From: Acidobacteriota bacterium
GTDB lineage: Bacteria > Acidobacteriota > Terriglobia > Terriglobales > Acidobacteriaceae
Reading direction: 5' to 3'
Assembly (NCBI GenBank): GCA_021779935.1
Contig: JAJXZT010000048.1
Location: 62,001-126,000 of the forward strand
Length of the DNA stretch: 64,000 bases
Under the pieces are notes generated by a model. The model worked only from the letters and a program-made list of their open reading frames with translations. It was not told the DNA's origin and searched no databases. Positions 44,057 to 55,465 of this stretch are shown here, one piece after another (position 1 is the stretch's first letter; each line of letters begins with the position of its first letter). A program made the translations under genes and the position numbers.

Positions 44057-45543
44057 TGACTGACAACAGCAAAATCAAAAAAGTCAGCACGCACATCAGC
44101 CAGAATGAAGGGTTGATATTTGAAAAGTCGTCGCCGGGTAAGAAGGCATACCGGCTGGCACCGCTCGATGTGCCGGAAGTGGACGAGAAGCAGGCGCTCG
44201 GCAAGATAGCCCGCGAAAACCTGGGCAATTTACCAGAGGTCAGCGAGATCGAAATCATCCGCCACTTCACGAGGCTTTCGACGTGGAACTATGCGGTGGA
44301 CCACGGGATGTATCCGCTGGGATCATGCACGATGAAGTACAACGCGCGCGTGAATGAAGTGGTGTCGCGGTTGGACGGACTGGCGGGAGCGCATCCTTAT
44401 CAGCCCGAGCAGATTTCGCAGGGATCGCTGCAAGTGCTGAAGACACTGAGCGAGCAACTGGTGGAAATCTGCGGCATGGATGCGATTACGCTGCAACCGG
44501 CGGCAGGCGCACACGGCGAGTTGACGGGCATTCTGCTGATGCGCGCGTACCTGGAATCGAAGGGGAATCCGCGCAAGAAGGTCCTGATTCCGGACTCCGC
44601 GCACGGCACCAATCCGGCAACGGCAGCGATGGCAGGTTACGAAGTTGAGAACCTGAAATCGAATGCGGCCGGGATGGTCGATCTGCCTTCACTGGAAGCG
44701 CAGATGAACGAGGACGTTGCAGGATTGATGCTGACAAATCCGAGCACGATCGGCGTGTTTGAACAGCAGATCGGAAAGATTGCGGAGATTCTGCACAGCA
44801 AGGGTGGACTGCTCTACATGGACGGCGCCAATATGAACGCGCTGGTGGGGAAGGCCCGACCCGGCGATTTTGGCGTCGACGTGATGCACCTGAACCTGCA
44901 CAAAACATTTTCGACGCCGCATGGCGGGGGCGGACCGGGGTCCGGACCTGTCGCGGTGAAGAAGATACTGGAGCCATTTCTGCCGACACCGGTGGTGGTC
45001 GAAAAGAATGGAAAGCTGGCGCTGGAATACAACCGTCCACGGTCAATTGGGCGGGTGCGGATGTTCTACGGAAACTTTGGCATGCACATCCGAGCGTTGG
45101 CGTACATCATGGCAAACGGACCGGACGGGTTGCGCCTGACGACGGAAGACGCGGTGTTGAACGCGAACTACATTCGCAAGAAGCTGGAAGGGGTATTCGA
45201 TCTGCCGTACTCGACACCGTCGATGCACGAGGTTGTCTTCAGCGATAAACTTCAGGCGAAAAACGGCATCAAGACGGGAGATATCGCGAAGAGGCTGATC
45301 GACTACGGGTTTCATCCGTACACGGTGTCGTTCCCGATGATCGTGCACGGAGCGCTAATGATTGAGCCGACAGAAAGCGAATCGAAGGAAGAACTCGACC
45401 AATTCATCGAAGCGATGAAGGCGGTAGCGGAAGAGGCAGAGACGAATCCGGAGCTAATCAAGAACGCGCCGTATAACACGCGCGTGTCGCGCATGGACGA
45501 AACAGGAGCGGCACGGAAGCCGATCCTGCGCTGGAAGCCGTAG
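44056..45543 (+). CDS. gcvPB: Glycine dehydrogenase (decarboxylating) subunit 2
   Basis: A 495-residue C-terminal half of the split P protein carrying the pyridoxal phosphate site: the Schiff-base Lys is in HLNLHKTFSTPHGGGGPG. Other signatures are YPLGSCTMKYNARVNE, ITLQPAAGAHGELTGI and PDSAHGTNPATAAMAG. A strong AAGGAGGTG (44042-44050) precedes the ATG inside the gcvPA end. The split P architecture is the one common in Gram-positives and thermophiles. A terminator follows 27 bases after the stop. Confidence 0.96.
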   Translation: MTDNSKIKKVSTHISQNEGLIFEKSSPGKKAYRLAPLDVPEVDEKQALGKIARENLGNLPEVSEIEIIRHFTRLSTWNYAVDHGMYPLGSCTMKYNARVNEVVSRLDGLAGAHPYQPEQISQGSLQVLKTLSEQLVEICGMDAITLQPAAGAHGELTGILLMRAYLESKGNPRKKVLIPDSAHGTNPATAAMAGYEVENLKSNAAGMVDLPSLEAQMNEDVAGLMLTNPSTIGVFEQQIGKIAEILHSKGGLLYMDGANMNALVGKARPGDFGVDVMHLNLHKTFSTPHGGGGPGSGPVAVKKILEPFLPTPVVVEKNGKLALEYNRPRSIGRVRMFYGNFGMHIRALAYIMANGPDGLRLTTEDAVLNANYIRKKLEGVFDLPYSTPSMHEVVFSDKLQAKNGIKTGDIAKRLIDYGFHPYTVSFPMIVHGALMIEPTESESKEELDQFIEAMKAVAEEAETNPELIKNAPYNTRVSRMDETGAARKPILRWKP

Positions 45544-45570
45544 CGACAACGGATCGTTTGGAGATAAGCA

Positions 45571-45602
45571 GGGCGTGGCCAATGACCACGCCCTTTTATT
45601 TT
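45571..45602 (+). terminator. Rho-independent terminator of the gcv operon
   Basis: GGGCGTGG (45571-45578) and CCACGCCC (45586-45593) with a seven-base loop, then TTTTATTTT. Confidence 0.9.
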
Positions 45603-45612
45603 GCCGGGAAGC

Positions 45613-46173
45613 TTATTTCTCTTCCTTGATGGGAACGCTGAGACGGGTGTTCTCCCACTCCATGACGAGATCGGCGGCCTTGGGGCCGTGCTTCACGAAT
45701 GAGATGGTGAAATCCTCGACGGGAGCCTTGGTCTTGCCGAGTTTCATGTCGATGCGGGCGAGATCCTGATCCTCGTGGTAGGTGAGTCCCCACTGGCCGG
45801 TCTGCTTGTTAATGATCAGCTTCCATGCGTCCGCGCCGGGGAGCGTGTAGAGCGTGTACTTGCCGGCGGGAACCTTGGTGCCGTTTACGTCAAGATCGGC
45901 CTCGGTGACGAAGCTGGTTGCTTCATTCGCGCCAGTGCGCCAAATCTTGTCATAAGGTACGAGGCCGCCCATGATTTTGCGGCCGCGCATCCGGGGACTG
46001 CTGTAGTCGATGGTGATCTTCTTGCCGTTGGCAAACGCCATTTCCGCGGTAGCGGGCGGGCTTGGGCGTTTGCTTTTGTCTTCGGGTTTCTTGTGCTGCA
46101 TCTGCTGCGCCGCCGCAGAAAGCGCAAGCAGAAACACCATTGTGCTCAGAAGTGCTACGGTTCTTTTCATCAT
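45613..46173 (-). CDS. DUF2911-family secreted protein
   Basis: A 186-residue exported protein with a signal peptide (1-22). The mature sequence fits DUF2911: ITIDYSSPRMRGRKIMGGLVPYDKIWRTGANEATSF, then AGKYTLYTLPGADAWKLIIN and WGLTYHEDQDLARI. The family is periplasmic, beta-rich and of unknown function, common in Bacteroidetes and Acidobacteriota. GGGGTGG precedes tandem ATGs (46173, 46170). It is convergent with the gcv operon. Confidence 0.85.
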   Translation of the reverse strand: MMKRTVALLSTMVFLLALSAAAQQMQHKKPEDKSKRPSPPATAEMAFANGKKITIDYSSPRMRGRKIMGGLVPYDKIWRTGANEATSFVTEADLDVNGTKVPAGKYTLYTLPGADAWKLIINKQTGQWGLTYHEDQDLARIDMKLGKTKAPVEDFTISFVKHGPKAADLVMEWENTRLSVPIKEEK

Positions 46174-46264
46174 TCCACCCCTAGTTGAAGTGGACGAGAT
46201 TGTATCGCGTGGATGCAAAACGAGCAACGCAGGAGAAAGGATAGATCCGTCCGCGCGTTTGTGA

Positions 46265-46429
46265 TCAGGACTTCTTTGCTGTGACGGCAAAGAAGGACGA
46301 GAATTTCTGCTCGATCCTGGTGCTGCCACAGGACGGACACTTCACCTTTTCCGTTTCCGCTTCGTGAATGGTGAGGAACTTCTCGAAATCCTTGCCGCAC
46401 TTTTCGCAGTGGTATTCGTAATGAGGCAT
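46265..46429 (-). CDS. FmdB-family zinc-ribbon protein
   Basis: A 54-residue protein starting MPHYEYHCEKCGKDFEKF with a second CPSC pair 21 residues later, the standard FmdB/CxxC-CxxC putative regulatory protein fold. GGGAGGT lies five bases before the ATG and fixes this short frame inside a longer open one. The tail (EQKFSSFFAVTAKKS) is typical. The role is unclear; the family was first named as a regulator of formamidase. Confidence 0.85.
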   Translation of the reverse strand: MPHYEYHCEKCGKDFEKFLTIHEAETEKVKCPSCGSTRIEQKFSSFFAVTAKKS

Positions 46430-46599
46430 AGCTACCTCCCGATTGGCAGCGTTTCGGGAATGCGCCGGCGGGATGCCGGACGCGCACTCATACAAGTGAA
46501 TTCTAACGCCGAAGCGGGTCAGGTCCGCAAGGACGAAGAGAGGATTCGACGGCGCCGCTGCCAAATGAGGCTCAGATCGGCAGGCCGCCGCTGCAAATC

Positions 46600-48747
46600 T
46601 CAAGCGCGCTTGGAGGGAAGCCCGTTGGGAACCATTGGCAGGCTGCGCAGGCGGATGCCCGTCGCGGAGAAGATTGCGTTGCCAACGGCAGGAGCGAGGC
46701 CGATCAACGGCGTTTCGCCGGCACCCATCGGGGGCTTGTCCCTGCGATCCATGAGAATGATTTCGATCTCCGGTGCGTCGGCAAAGCGAGGCACACGGTA
46801 CTCCGAGAAGTATGGATTGAGAATGCGTCCGTTGGAAAAACGGATAGCTTCAAAGAGCGCGCCGCCAATGCCCTGGACGATTCCGCCCATGATTTGATTG
46901 CGCAGTCCGTTGGGATTGATGACCGGGCCGCAGTCGAAGGCTTCCACCACGCGACGGATGTGGACATTTTGTCCGCCGACGATTTCGACTTCAGCGCAAG
47001 TGGCGACATATCCACCTTTCTCGAAACCGCCTGCGATGCCGAAGCCGCGAGTGGCGGATGGCTTGCGGTTGCGCCAGCCAAACTTGTCCGCAGCGGCCTG
47101 AAAAACTGCACGAAGGCGATCGTCGTCGAGATTCTTGAGACGGAAGTCGAGCGAGTCCATGGCGACGGCGTGCGCCAGTTCATCCATGTGACTTTCACGG
47201 GCGAAATGATTTGCGGCAGCGGCGAGCGAACGATAAGAGCCCTGCCGGAGCGGTGAATCGACGGGGTGGAATTCGATCTTCTGATTTGCGACGTTGTAAG
47301 GAGTGCCAATGCCAGCGGGGCCGGAATTGTAATTGTGAAATTCCCAGGCGACGATGGTTCCGTCCTTGTGGGCACCACTGCGGATATCGATGACGCCAGC
47401 GGGGCGGAAGTAGGCCCAGGTGAATTCCTCTTCGCGCGTCCAGACAAGTTTCACGGGTTTGCCCGCGGCCTTCGCGATGCGCGCAGCTTCAACGGCTGCG
47501 TCACCGGTGTGCTTGCCGCCATAAGCGGAGCCGGTGTCTGGGACAAGGACTCTCACTTTGTCGGAAGAAATGTGGAAGGCGTCGGCGAGCTCATCGCGTA
47601 CGGCGAAGGGACGCTGCGTGCCGGTGTAGACCGTGAGCTTGTCACCCTGCCACTCAGCAAGTGCGGCACGAGGTTCGAGAGGCGCGTGCGCGATGTACTG
47701 GACGGTATAGGTTTGCGACAACTTGACGTCGGCATCAGAAAGAGCGCGGTCGACGGAGCCGACGATGTGCGGCTCATCGCGGCGAGAAGCAGTGACATGA
47801 TCCTTGAGGTATGAAAAGAGATCGGCGTTGGATGGCTGGGGAGGAACGCTCCACTTGGCTTTGATGGCGCGAAGAGCACGCTCGGCAGTTGCCGAATCGG
47901 CGGCGGCAACAGCAACAAAGTCGCCATCATGAACGACGATGACACCGGGAATCGATTCCGCAGCTTTCGTGTCCAGCGAGGTGAGCGTGGCCTTGAATCC
48001 GGAGGGGCGAAGGACTTTGCCAAACAACATATCGGGGTGCGATAGATCGGCGGAATACTTGTGACGGCCAGTGACGAAGGCGCGGCCATCGACCTTGGGG
48101 ACTGGAGTTCCAGCGATCTTCCAGTCGACGACTGGAGTGAGTGGCGGGGCAGATTCGATCAGCTTGACCAACTGCTGGCCGTGCATGAGCTGGCCGTAGG
48201 TGATGGACTGGCGCGACTTCGAATCGGTGATTCTGCCGTCGGCGGCGGAAAGAGCCGTGGGCGAGACTTTCCATTGCTGCGCGGCCGTGGCAACAAGGAG
48301 GTCACGAGCACTGGCGGCGGCTGCGCGAAGCTGTGGGCCCATGGTGGGCGTGGTGCGGCTGCCAAAAGTTCCGGCGTCCCACGGAGTGCGATCGGTGTCG
48401 CCCATTATCATCGCGATGGAGGCGACGGGGACATGCAATTCTTCGGCGACCTGCTGCGCAAGAGAGGTGCGGATGTTCTGTCCCATCTCGACCTTGCCGG
48501 TGAAGACGGTAACGGCATTGTTCTCGGAGATGTGAATCCATGCGGCTATATCTTTGGGCAATTCATGTTACCAGAAGCCACGACCGGATTCCTGCGAAAG
48601 AGCATCGCGGGTGCAGAGGCAGACGACGACTCCGCAACCGAGCATCTTAAAGAAATCACGGCGGTCGAGTTCGAACCAGTGAAGGCGGCCATCGACTTCG
48701 TGCTGGATGAGAGCCTGTTCGAGGTCGTGGTCGATATGGTTGTTCAT
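46600..48747 (-). pseudogene. Mo-cofactor hydroxylase large subunit (isoquinoline 1-oxidoreductase-like), interrupted by in-frame TAA
   Basis: Read through one stop, this frame encodes about 715 residues, the normal length of periplasmic xanthine-dehydrogenase-type large subunits (IorB-like). The first 59 residues end with a Tat signal (LDRRDFFKMLG, then a hydrophobic stretch and SQESGRGFW). A TAA at 48568-48570 follows, then in the same frame HELPKDIAAWIHI and the whole molybdopterin domain, including the near-terminal MGAGETPLIG with the catalytic Glu. AAGGAG precedes the ATG at 48747, four bases after the small subunit. No restart site is visible. It is either a recent nonsense mutation or a base-call error; the rest looks intact. 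Confidence 0.8.
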
Positions 48748-48751
48748 TGCA

Positions 48752-49222
48752 TCACTCCTTCCGCGCCATTTCCGCAGCGCGCGCGACAGCCTGCACAATG
48801 CGAGGGTAGGTTCCACAGCGACAGATGTTGCCGTCCATGTGGCGCTTGATCTCGTCTTCGGTGGGCTTGGGTGTGCTAGCCAGAAAACCGACGGTAGACA
48901 TGATCATGCCCGAAGTGCAGTAGCCGCACTGAAATGCTTCTTCGTGGAGAAACGCTTCCTGCACGGGATGGAGTTTGCCATCGTGCTCGAGGCCTTCGAT
49001 GGTGGTGATCTTTCTGCCGGCAACCTGGGAGGCAAGAGTGAGACAGGAGCGGACGGGGCGGCCATCGATGAGTACAGTGCACGCGCCACACTGGCCTTCT
49101 CCGCAACCATACTTTGTGCCGGTCATTTGTAGACGATCACGCAGGACAGAAAGAAGGCTCTCATCGGAAGCGGCCTCGACGCGCCGTTCCGTGCCATTAA
49201 CGAGAAGAACAATAGGGGCCAT
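48752..49222 (-). CDS. (2Fe-2S) small subunit of a molybdenum hydroxylase
   Basis: A 156-residue iron-sulfur subunit of the xanthine dehydrogenase family. The plant-type cluster motif CGEGQCGACTV with a later Cys binds one [2Fe-2S]; QCGYCTSGM and ICRCGTYPRI bind the second. It passes electrons from the molybdenum subunit. GGAGG lies about seven bases before the ATG. The gene is intact although its partner carries a stop codon. Substrate unknown; such pairs often oxidise N-heterocycles or aldehydes. Confidence 0.93.
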   Translation of the reverse strand: MAPIVLLVNGTERRVEAASDESLLSVLRDRLQMTGTKYGCGEGQCGACTVLIDGRPVRSCLTLASQVAGRKITTIEGLEHDGKLHPVQEAFLHEEAFQCGYCTSGMIMSTVGFLASTPKPTEDEIKRHMDGNICRCGTYPRIVQAVARAAEMARKE

Positions 49223-49304
49223 CGCGGACCTCCATGACGCGGAGCATTATAGGACGAAAAGAGAACGCGTGGAGTTGTTCGTTTGCGGCAAGTACAATCG
49301 AAGC

Positions 49305-49571
49305 ATGAGCGTGTTTAACGAGAAGCGGGAAGAACTGGAGCAGCACGAGTTCATGATGGGCGTGGCGCGCGGGCGGTTGGCGGTGACGATGGACGTGCTG
49401 ACGGACGCGCTGACGATGGTGGGGCAGCACGGCGTCTATTGCCAGAGTGCGCGACAACCGGGCAAGCCGGCGATGGACATACAGATTGTGCTGCAATGCC
49501 TGAACGACGCGAAGGAGCTGGTGAGCAGCGTTATGGAGGAGTTAAAACGGGAGCGCGACGCGAAACAATAG
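49305..49571 (+). CDS. Small helical hypothetical protein
   Basis: An 88-residue all-helical protein (KREELEQHEFMMGVARGRLAVTMDVLTDALTMV..., DIQIVLQCLNDAKELVSSVMEELKRERDAKQ) with no signal or membrane segment. No family recognised. A TACAAT (49293-49298) sits six bases before the ATG with no ribosome site, which suggests a leaderless message. It is divergent from the iron-sulfur subunit gene and ends at a bidirectional terminator shared with fadE. Confidence 0.6.
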   Translation: MSVFNEKREELEQHEFMMGVARGRLAVTMDVLTDALTMVGQHGVYCQSARQPGKPAMDIQIVLQCLNDAKELVSSVMEELKRERDAKQ

Positions 49572-49587
49572 TTTCGAGACGAGAAAA

Positions 49588-49612
49588 AGGCGCGAGGTAG
49601 AAGCTCGCGCCT
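49588..49612. terminator. Bidirectional terminator between the small gene and fadE
   Basis: AGGCGCGAG (49588-49596) pairs with CTCGCGCCT (49604-49612). The A-run on the left gives TTTTTC to reverse transcripts, so it serves fadE best. Confidence 0.85.
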
Positions 49613-49630
49613 TTCGTATGCGTGGAAGAA

Positions 49631-51421
49631 TCAAAGAATGTACTTGCCCTGCTCAAGGACCTTCGCCGCAATCTGTTCCTGGGCGGCGATAACGTTGATG
49701 GGTTCGTACTTGGTGAGACGGCGGAGGATGGACATCTGCGTACGCAGCATGTCGCCCTCGGCAACGTCGGCCATGACCTTTTTTGCCATACGCTCGACGA
49801 TTGCCATGGAGCCGGAGAGATATGCGCGGGTCATGGCGACAGCAAGGCTTGCGCCGGCTTCACCCTTGGCGGCGAGCAATCTTTCCGCACGGGCGACACA
49901 GGTATCCATCGCGTAGGTTTCGATCACCATATCGGCGATGGCGCCCATGACTTCCTGCTTATCGACGAGCGCCTGCATGTATTTCTGCGAGGCGGCACCG
50001 GCAATCAGCAGGCTCAGTTTACGGGCGCTGGCGACGATGGCGCGCTCGGCGGCGAGCGGACGATCATCCTCTTCCGGCATTGACGGACCGCTCATCACTT
50101 CATCCATGAGGCGCTTGATGGCGGGCAGCAACGCGAGCTGGCCGCTCATGGCGCGCTTCATCAGCCATCCGGTGATGATGAGGCGATTGATCTCGTTGGT
50201 ACCTTCAAAGATGCGGTTGATACGAGAGTCGCGATAGGCGCGCTCGGCAGGATATTCCTCGACGTAGCCGTAGCTACCGTAAATCTGTACGGTTTCGTCG
50301 ACGATTCCGTCGAGCATTTCCGAGGCCCAGACCTTGATGATGGAACACTCGACGGCGTACTCCTCGATGGCCTTGCGGATCTCGCGGGTGGCGTCCGGGG
50401 CGGATTTGTCGATTTCGCTGAGTGCGGCGTCCATCATGCCAACGGTGCGGTAGACGAGGGATTCTCCGGCGTAGATGCCGACGGCCATCTGCGCAATCTT
50501 TTCGCGAATGAGGCCGAAGTCGGCGATGGTCTTGCCGAAGGCCTTGCGATCCTTCGCCCATTGAATCGAGTGCTTGAGGGACTCGTGCGCGCCTCCGATG
50601 CAGGCCGCACCGAGCTTGAAGCGGCCGACGTTGAGGATGTTGAAGGCGATGATGTGTCCCTTGCCGATGTCGCCGAGAAGGTTTTCGACAGGCACCTTGC
50701 AGTCGTTGAGAATAAGCGGCGCGGTGGAGGAGCCACGGATGCCGAGCTTGTGTTCCTCGGCGCCGACGGCAAAACCAGGGGAGTTGCGCTCGACAATGAA
50801 GGCGCTGAACTTTTCGCCGTCGACCTTGGCGAAGACGATGAAGACGTCGGCGAAGCCGGCATTGGTGATCCACATCTTTTCGCCGTTGAGGATGTAGTGC
50901 TTGCCATCGGGCGAGAGCACGGCCTTGGCGCGGCAGTTGAGAGCGTCGGAGCCGGACGAACTCTCCGAGAGAGCATAGGCGCTGATCCACTCGCCGCTGG
51001 CAATCTTGGTGAGGTACTTCTGCTTCTGCTCCTCGGTGCCGAACCAGACGATGGGAAGCGTACCGATACCAACGTGGGCTCCAAAGCTTACGCTGAAGCT
51101 GCCGGAGCGCGAGATGTTTTCCGCGATGATGGACGAGGTGACCTTGTCCATGTCGGTGCCACCGTACTGCTCGGGAACGTCAACGCTGGTGAGGCCGAGC
51201 TCGGCGAGCTTTTTGAGCAACCCGCGTGTGACGGAGAAATCCTTCTGCTCGATCTTGTCGGCGTTCGGCAGAATCTCGTTGACGTAAAACTCCTCCGCAG
51301 TTTTAGCGATCTGGAGGTGTTCTTCGGTGAAATCCTCGGGCGTGAAGACTTCGCGAGGATTGGTCTCCTCGATAAGGAAGCTGCCGCCTGCAATCTTGCG
51401 CTTAGAGGTTGTCGATGCCAT
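49631..51421 (-). CDS. fadE: Acyl-CoA dehydrogenase (FadE type)
   Basis: A 596-residue FAD-dependent acyl-CoA dehydrogenase that performs the first step of beta-oxidation. FAD-binding YALSESSSGSDA and WITNAG, and the catalytic Glu in RIFEGTNEINR are visible. About 180 extra C-terminal residues beyond the core fold match the long Bacillus FadE/ACAD9 type rather than short medium-chain enzymes. AAGGACC precedes the ATG. It is the last gene of fadN-fadA-fadE; a 117-base gap with an inverted repeat separates it from fadA. Confidence 0.93.
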   Translation of the reverse strand: MASTTSKRKIAGGSFLIEETNPREVFTPEDFTEEHLQIAKTAEEFYVNEILPNADKIEQKDFSVTRGLLKKLAELGLTSVDVPEQYGGTDMDKVTSSIIAENISRSGSFSVSFGAHVGIGTLPIVWFGTEEQKQKYLTKIASGEWISAYALSESSSGSDALNCRAKAVLSPDGKHYILNGEKMWITNAGFADVFIVFAKVDGEKFSAFIVERNSPGFAVGAEEHKLGIRGSSTAPLILNDCKVPVENLLGDIGKGHIIAFNILNVGRFKLGAACIGGAHESLKHSIQWAKDRKAFGKTIADFGLIREKIAQMAVGIYAGESLVYRTVGMMDAALSEIDKSAPDATREIRKAIEEYAVECSIIKVWASEMLDGIVDETVQIYGSYGYVEEYPAERAYRDSRINRIFEGTNEINRLIITGWLMKRAMSGQLALLPAIKRLMDEVMSGPSMPEEDDRPLAAERAIVASARKLSLLIAGAASQKYMQALVDKQEVMGAIADMVIETYAMDTCVARAERLLAAKGEAGASLAVAMTRAYLSGSMAIVERMAKKVMADVAEGDMLRTQMSILRRLTKYEPINVIAAQEQIAAKVLEQGKYIL

Positions 51422-51448
51422 CCTCGGGTCCTTTCTTAAAATCTTTCA

Positions 51449-51531
51449 CCACAGAGACACAGAGGCACGGAGAAAATCAAAGATCACAAATGTTGTCGAT
51501 TCTTTCTCATGGTTCTCTGCGTCTGCCGTGG
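51449..51531. repeat. CACAGAG-type imperfect inverted repeat
   Basis: CCACAGAGACACAGAGG...GAGAAA (51449-51475) is mirrored, with mismatches, by TTTCTC...TCTGCCGTGG (51503-51531). The same CAC(A/G)GAG words appear in the intergenic tracts near 7676 and 10098. It stands inside the fad operon between fadA and fadE. Confidence 0.6.
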
Positions 51532-51538
51532 CTTTATC

Positions 51539-52738
<1,200 letters not shown>

Positions 52739-52757
52739 AACGTTGCCTATCCCGTAA

Positions 52758-55220
52758 TTAGTTGCGCAGCGGTTTTCCTGTTTTCAACGTGTACTGAATC
52801 CGTTCCATGGTCTTGCGCTCGCCGCAAAGCGACTTGAAGCCTTCGCGCTCGCAGTCGAGCAGGTATTGTTCGCTTACCAGAGTGCCGGGCGTGACGGCTC
52901 CACCGCAAAGCACTTCGGCGACCTTGTTTCCGATCTTGACTTCGTGGTCGGAGATGAACTCTCCCTGCCGCATGAGATGCACACCCAACTTGAGTGTCGC
53001 CAGGATGTTCTCGCCGGGTGCGGGGACGTCATTGCGAGGAACCGGCGGCTTGTAACCGGTCTTGACCATTTCAATCGCGCGGGCCTTGGCGTCGGAGAGG
53101 ACGCGCTCGCGATTCATGGTGACGTCATCAGACTTTGCGAGATAGCCGATGGACTTGGCTTCAAAGGCCGAAGTGGAGACCTTGGCCATGGCAATCGTCT
53201 CGAAGGCTTTCTTCATGGCCTCCATGAATTCGACGGACTCGCCGCGGCCATCAGGACGAATGGAGGACGCCGCATCGACGGCGCGGAGCGTCATCTCCTT
53301 ACATCCGCCGCCGCCGGGGAGAAGTCCGACGCCGACTTCAACGAGACCCATATAGAGTTCGGCGTGGGGCTGGCGAACGGGCGCGTGGAGGGAGACTTCG
53401 CAGCCTCCGCCGAGCGCCATGCCGAAGGGCGCAACGACGACAGGCTTGGGCGAGAACTTGATGGACTGCGTCATGTTCTGGAACTGGCGGGACATGAGGT
53501 CGATGTCGTCCCACTCTTCTTCCTGAATGGCCATGAGCAGCAACATGATGTTGGCGCCGACGGAGAAGTGTTGCGCGTCACTGGTGATGACGAAGGCGTC
53601 GAAGTTGTCTCCGATGCCGCCGGACTTGTATCCGGCAGCGCCGGTTTGCGCCGGGGCAACGCCTTGGAATCCCAGGGTCTGCTGGACAAACTGGAGGATA
53701 TCGCCGCCAATGGCGTTCATCTTTGAGTGGAACTCGATGCAACCTACGCCATTGCCGAGATCGATGAGAGAAGCACCGGCGTTCTTCTTGACGACGCCGT
53801 TGGATTTCTTTGCAACGGTGACAGACCAGACACCCTCGGAAACCTGCTCGGGTGCGTAGGCACCGGAGGCAAGGTCGAAATAAGTGCGGCCGCTGGCCGT
53901 GCCGGGGCTGTCGAGATACCAGAACTTATGGCCGGAGGCGAGGAGCTTCTCGACGCCGGCGCTGATGGGCTTGCCTTCGGACTTCATGCGCGCGACGGTG
54001 GCTTCCACGCCAGCGGCATCCCAGAGTTCAAACGGACCCATCTCCCAGTTGAAGCCGAGCTTCATGGCGCGGTCGATCTCGACGACAGTGTCGGAGATTT
54101 CAGGGATGCGATTGGCGGCGTAGGTCCAAAGCTCGCTGAGAGCGGCCCAGAGGAATTGGCCGGCCTTGTCGAGCTTGCCGCCATCCATGCCAATCAACAT
54201 GCGAACGCGCTCGCCAAGGTCTTCGACCTGCTTGGCCATTTCAAGGGCGGGGAATTTCGGTTTCTGGCGGGGGCGATAATCGAGGGTTTTCCAATCGAGG
54301 CCGAAACGCTCTTCGCCGTCCGCGCTCTTAGTTTTTTTGTAGAAGCCACCCTTGGTCTTGTCGCCGAGCCACTTGCGCTCGAGCATCTGGGCATAGAAGG
54401 CGGGGATCTTCAGGTCGCCGCGTTCGTCGAGCGCGACGCCACCCTTGCTCATGTTGGAGACGACGTGGCCGAGGATGTCGAGTCCGACCATATCGATGGT
54501 GCGGAAGGTGGCGGACTTGGGGAAACCGATGGCGGTGCCGGTGAGGGCGTCGACGTCTTCGATGGAGAAATCCATCTCCTGCATCAGGCGGATGATGTTG
54601 AGCACGCTGAAGGTGCCGATGCGGTTGGCGATGAAATTGGGCGTGTCCTTGGCGCGGACGATGCCCTTGCCGAGTCGAAGATCGCAAAAGTGCTCGATGG
54701 CGGCGATGGCCGCTGGGTCGCTCTCGGGGGTGGGTATGATTTCCAGCAGGCGCATGTAGCGCGGCGGATTGAAGAAGTGCGTACCGAACCAGCAGCGGCG
54801 GAAATCGTCAGAGAAGCCCTCGGCGATGGAATGGACGGGGAGGCCGCTGGTGTTGGTGGTGATGACAGTGCCGGGCTTGCGAACGGATTCGACTTTGCGG
54901 AGGAGGTCGCGCTTGATGTCGAGGTTCTCAATGACGGCCTCGATGATCCAGTCGCAACCGGCGAGGAGAGCGAGGTCGTCTTCGAAGTTACCGACGGTGA
55001 CAAGGCGTGCCAGACCCGGCTCAAAGAATGCCGCAGGCTTGGACTTCTTCGCGGCGTCGAGACCGGCGGCGGCGATCTTGTTGCGGTCGGCACCGGTGGC
55101 TCCGGGGGGCACGATGTCGAGCAGGAGGCAAGGAACACCAGCGTTGGCGAGGTGAGCGGCAATGCGGGAGCCCATGGTGCCCGCGCCGAGTACGGCGACC
55201 TTTTCGATTCGCTTATACAT
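52758..55220 (-). CDS. fadN: 3-hydroxyacyl-CoA dehydrogenase/enoyl-CoA hydratase (FadN type)
   Basis: An 820-residue bifunctional enzyme. The NAD-binding Rossmann domain comes first ([22 protein letters not shown]), then two 3-hydroxyacyl dehydrogenase domains ([30 protein letters not shown]), and an enoyl-CoA hydratase/crotonase domain at the C-terminus ([30 protein letters not shown]). This order is the reverse of E. coli FadB and the one found in Bacillus FadN. First gene of the fad operon, with a leader of about 240 bases. Its ribosome site is weak (GGAG 13 bases upstream). Confidence 0.94.
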   Translation of the reverse strand: MYKRIEKVAVLGAGTMGSRIAAHLANAGVPCLLLDIVPPGATGADRNKIAAAGLDAAKKSKPAAFFEPGLARLVTVGNFEDDLALLAGCDWIIEAVIENLDIKRDLLRKVESVRKPGTVITTNTSGLPVHSIAEGFSDDFRRCWFGTHFFNPPRYMRLLEIIPTPESDPAAIAAIEHFCDLRLGKGIVRAKDTPNFIANRIGTFSVLNIIRLMQEMDFSIEDVDALTGTAIGFPKSATFRTIDMVGLDILGHVVSNMSKGGVALDERGDLKIPAFYAQMLERKWLGDKTKGGFYKKTKSADGEERFGLDWKTLDYRPRQKPKFPALEMAKQVEDLGERVRMLIGMDGGKLDKAGQFLWAALSELWTYAANRIPEISDTVVEIDRAMKLGFNWEMGPFELWDAAGVEATVARMKSEGKPISAGVEKLLASGHKFWYLDSPGTASGRTYFDLASGAYAPEQVSEGVWSVTVAKKSNGVVKKNAGASLIDLGNGVGCIEFHSKMNAIGGDILQFVQQTLGFQGVAPAQTGAAGYKSGGIGDNFDAFVITSDAQHFSVGANIMLLLMAIQEEEWDDIDLMSRQFQNMTQSIKFSPKPVVVAPFGMALGGGCEVSLHAPVRQPHAELYMGLVEVGVGLLPGGGGCKEMTLRAVDAASSIRPDGRGESVEFMEAMKKAFETIAMAKVSTSAFEAKSIGYLAKSDDVTMNRERVLSDAKARAIEMVKTGYKPPVPRNDVPAPGENILATLKLGVHLMRQGEFISDHEVKIGNKVAEVLCGGAVTPGTLVSEQYLLDCEREGFKSLCGERKTMERIQYTLKTGKPLRN

Positions 55221-55404
55221 ATGCGAGAAATTCTCCGGAAATTACGATTGCGACGGTAAAGCTAGCAGCAAAGACCGGGGTTCGCGCAAGAAAAGAATCA
55301 ACGTCGTGCGCGATGGAGGAAGAGCAGGATCGTTCTTGGAAGTAAATTCTGGAGCATGATAATCACCACTTATTAGCTACAAGAAACGCCCCTGAAAAGG
55401 AAAC

Positions 55405-55449
55405 GGCGCGCGTCGATAATGTGGGGTGAGGATGGCAACGACGCGCGCC
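55405..55449 (-). other. 11-bp hairpin in the fadN leader
   Basis: GGCGCGCGTCG (55405-55415) and CGACGCGCGCC (55439-55449) are perfect arms around a 23-base loop. On the reverse strand it would form about ten bases after the transcription start and is followed by GTTTCCTTTTC. Attenuation or mRNA protection is possible. Confidence 0.55.
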
Positions 55450-55465
55450 CTATTAAATTGAACCT

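Noticed and set aside
53727-55259. Forward 510-codon frame opposite fadN
   Set aside because: Asp/Glu/Gly-rich antisense shadow of a clear beta-oxidation gene with complete motifs.
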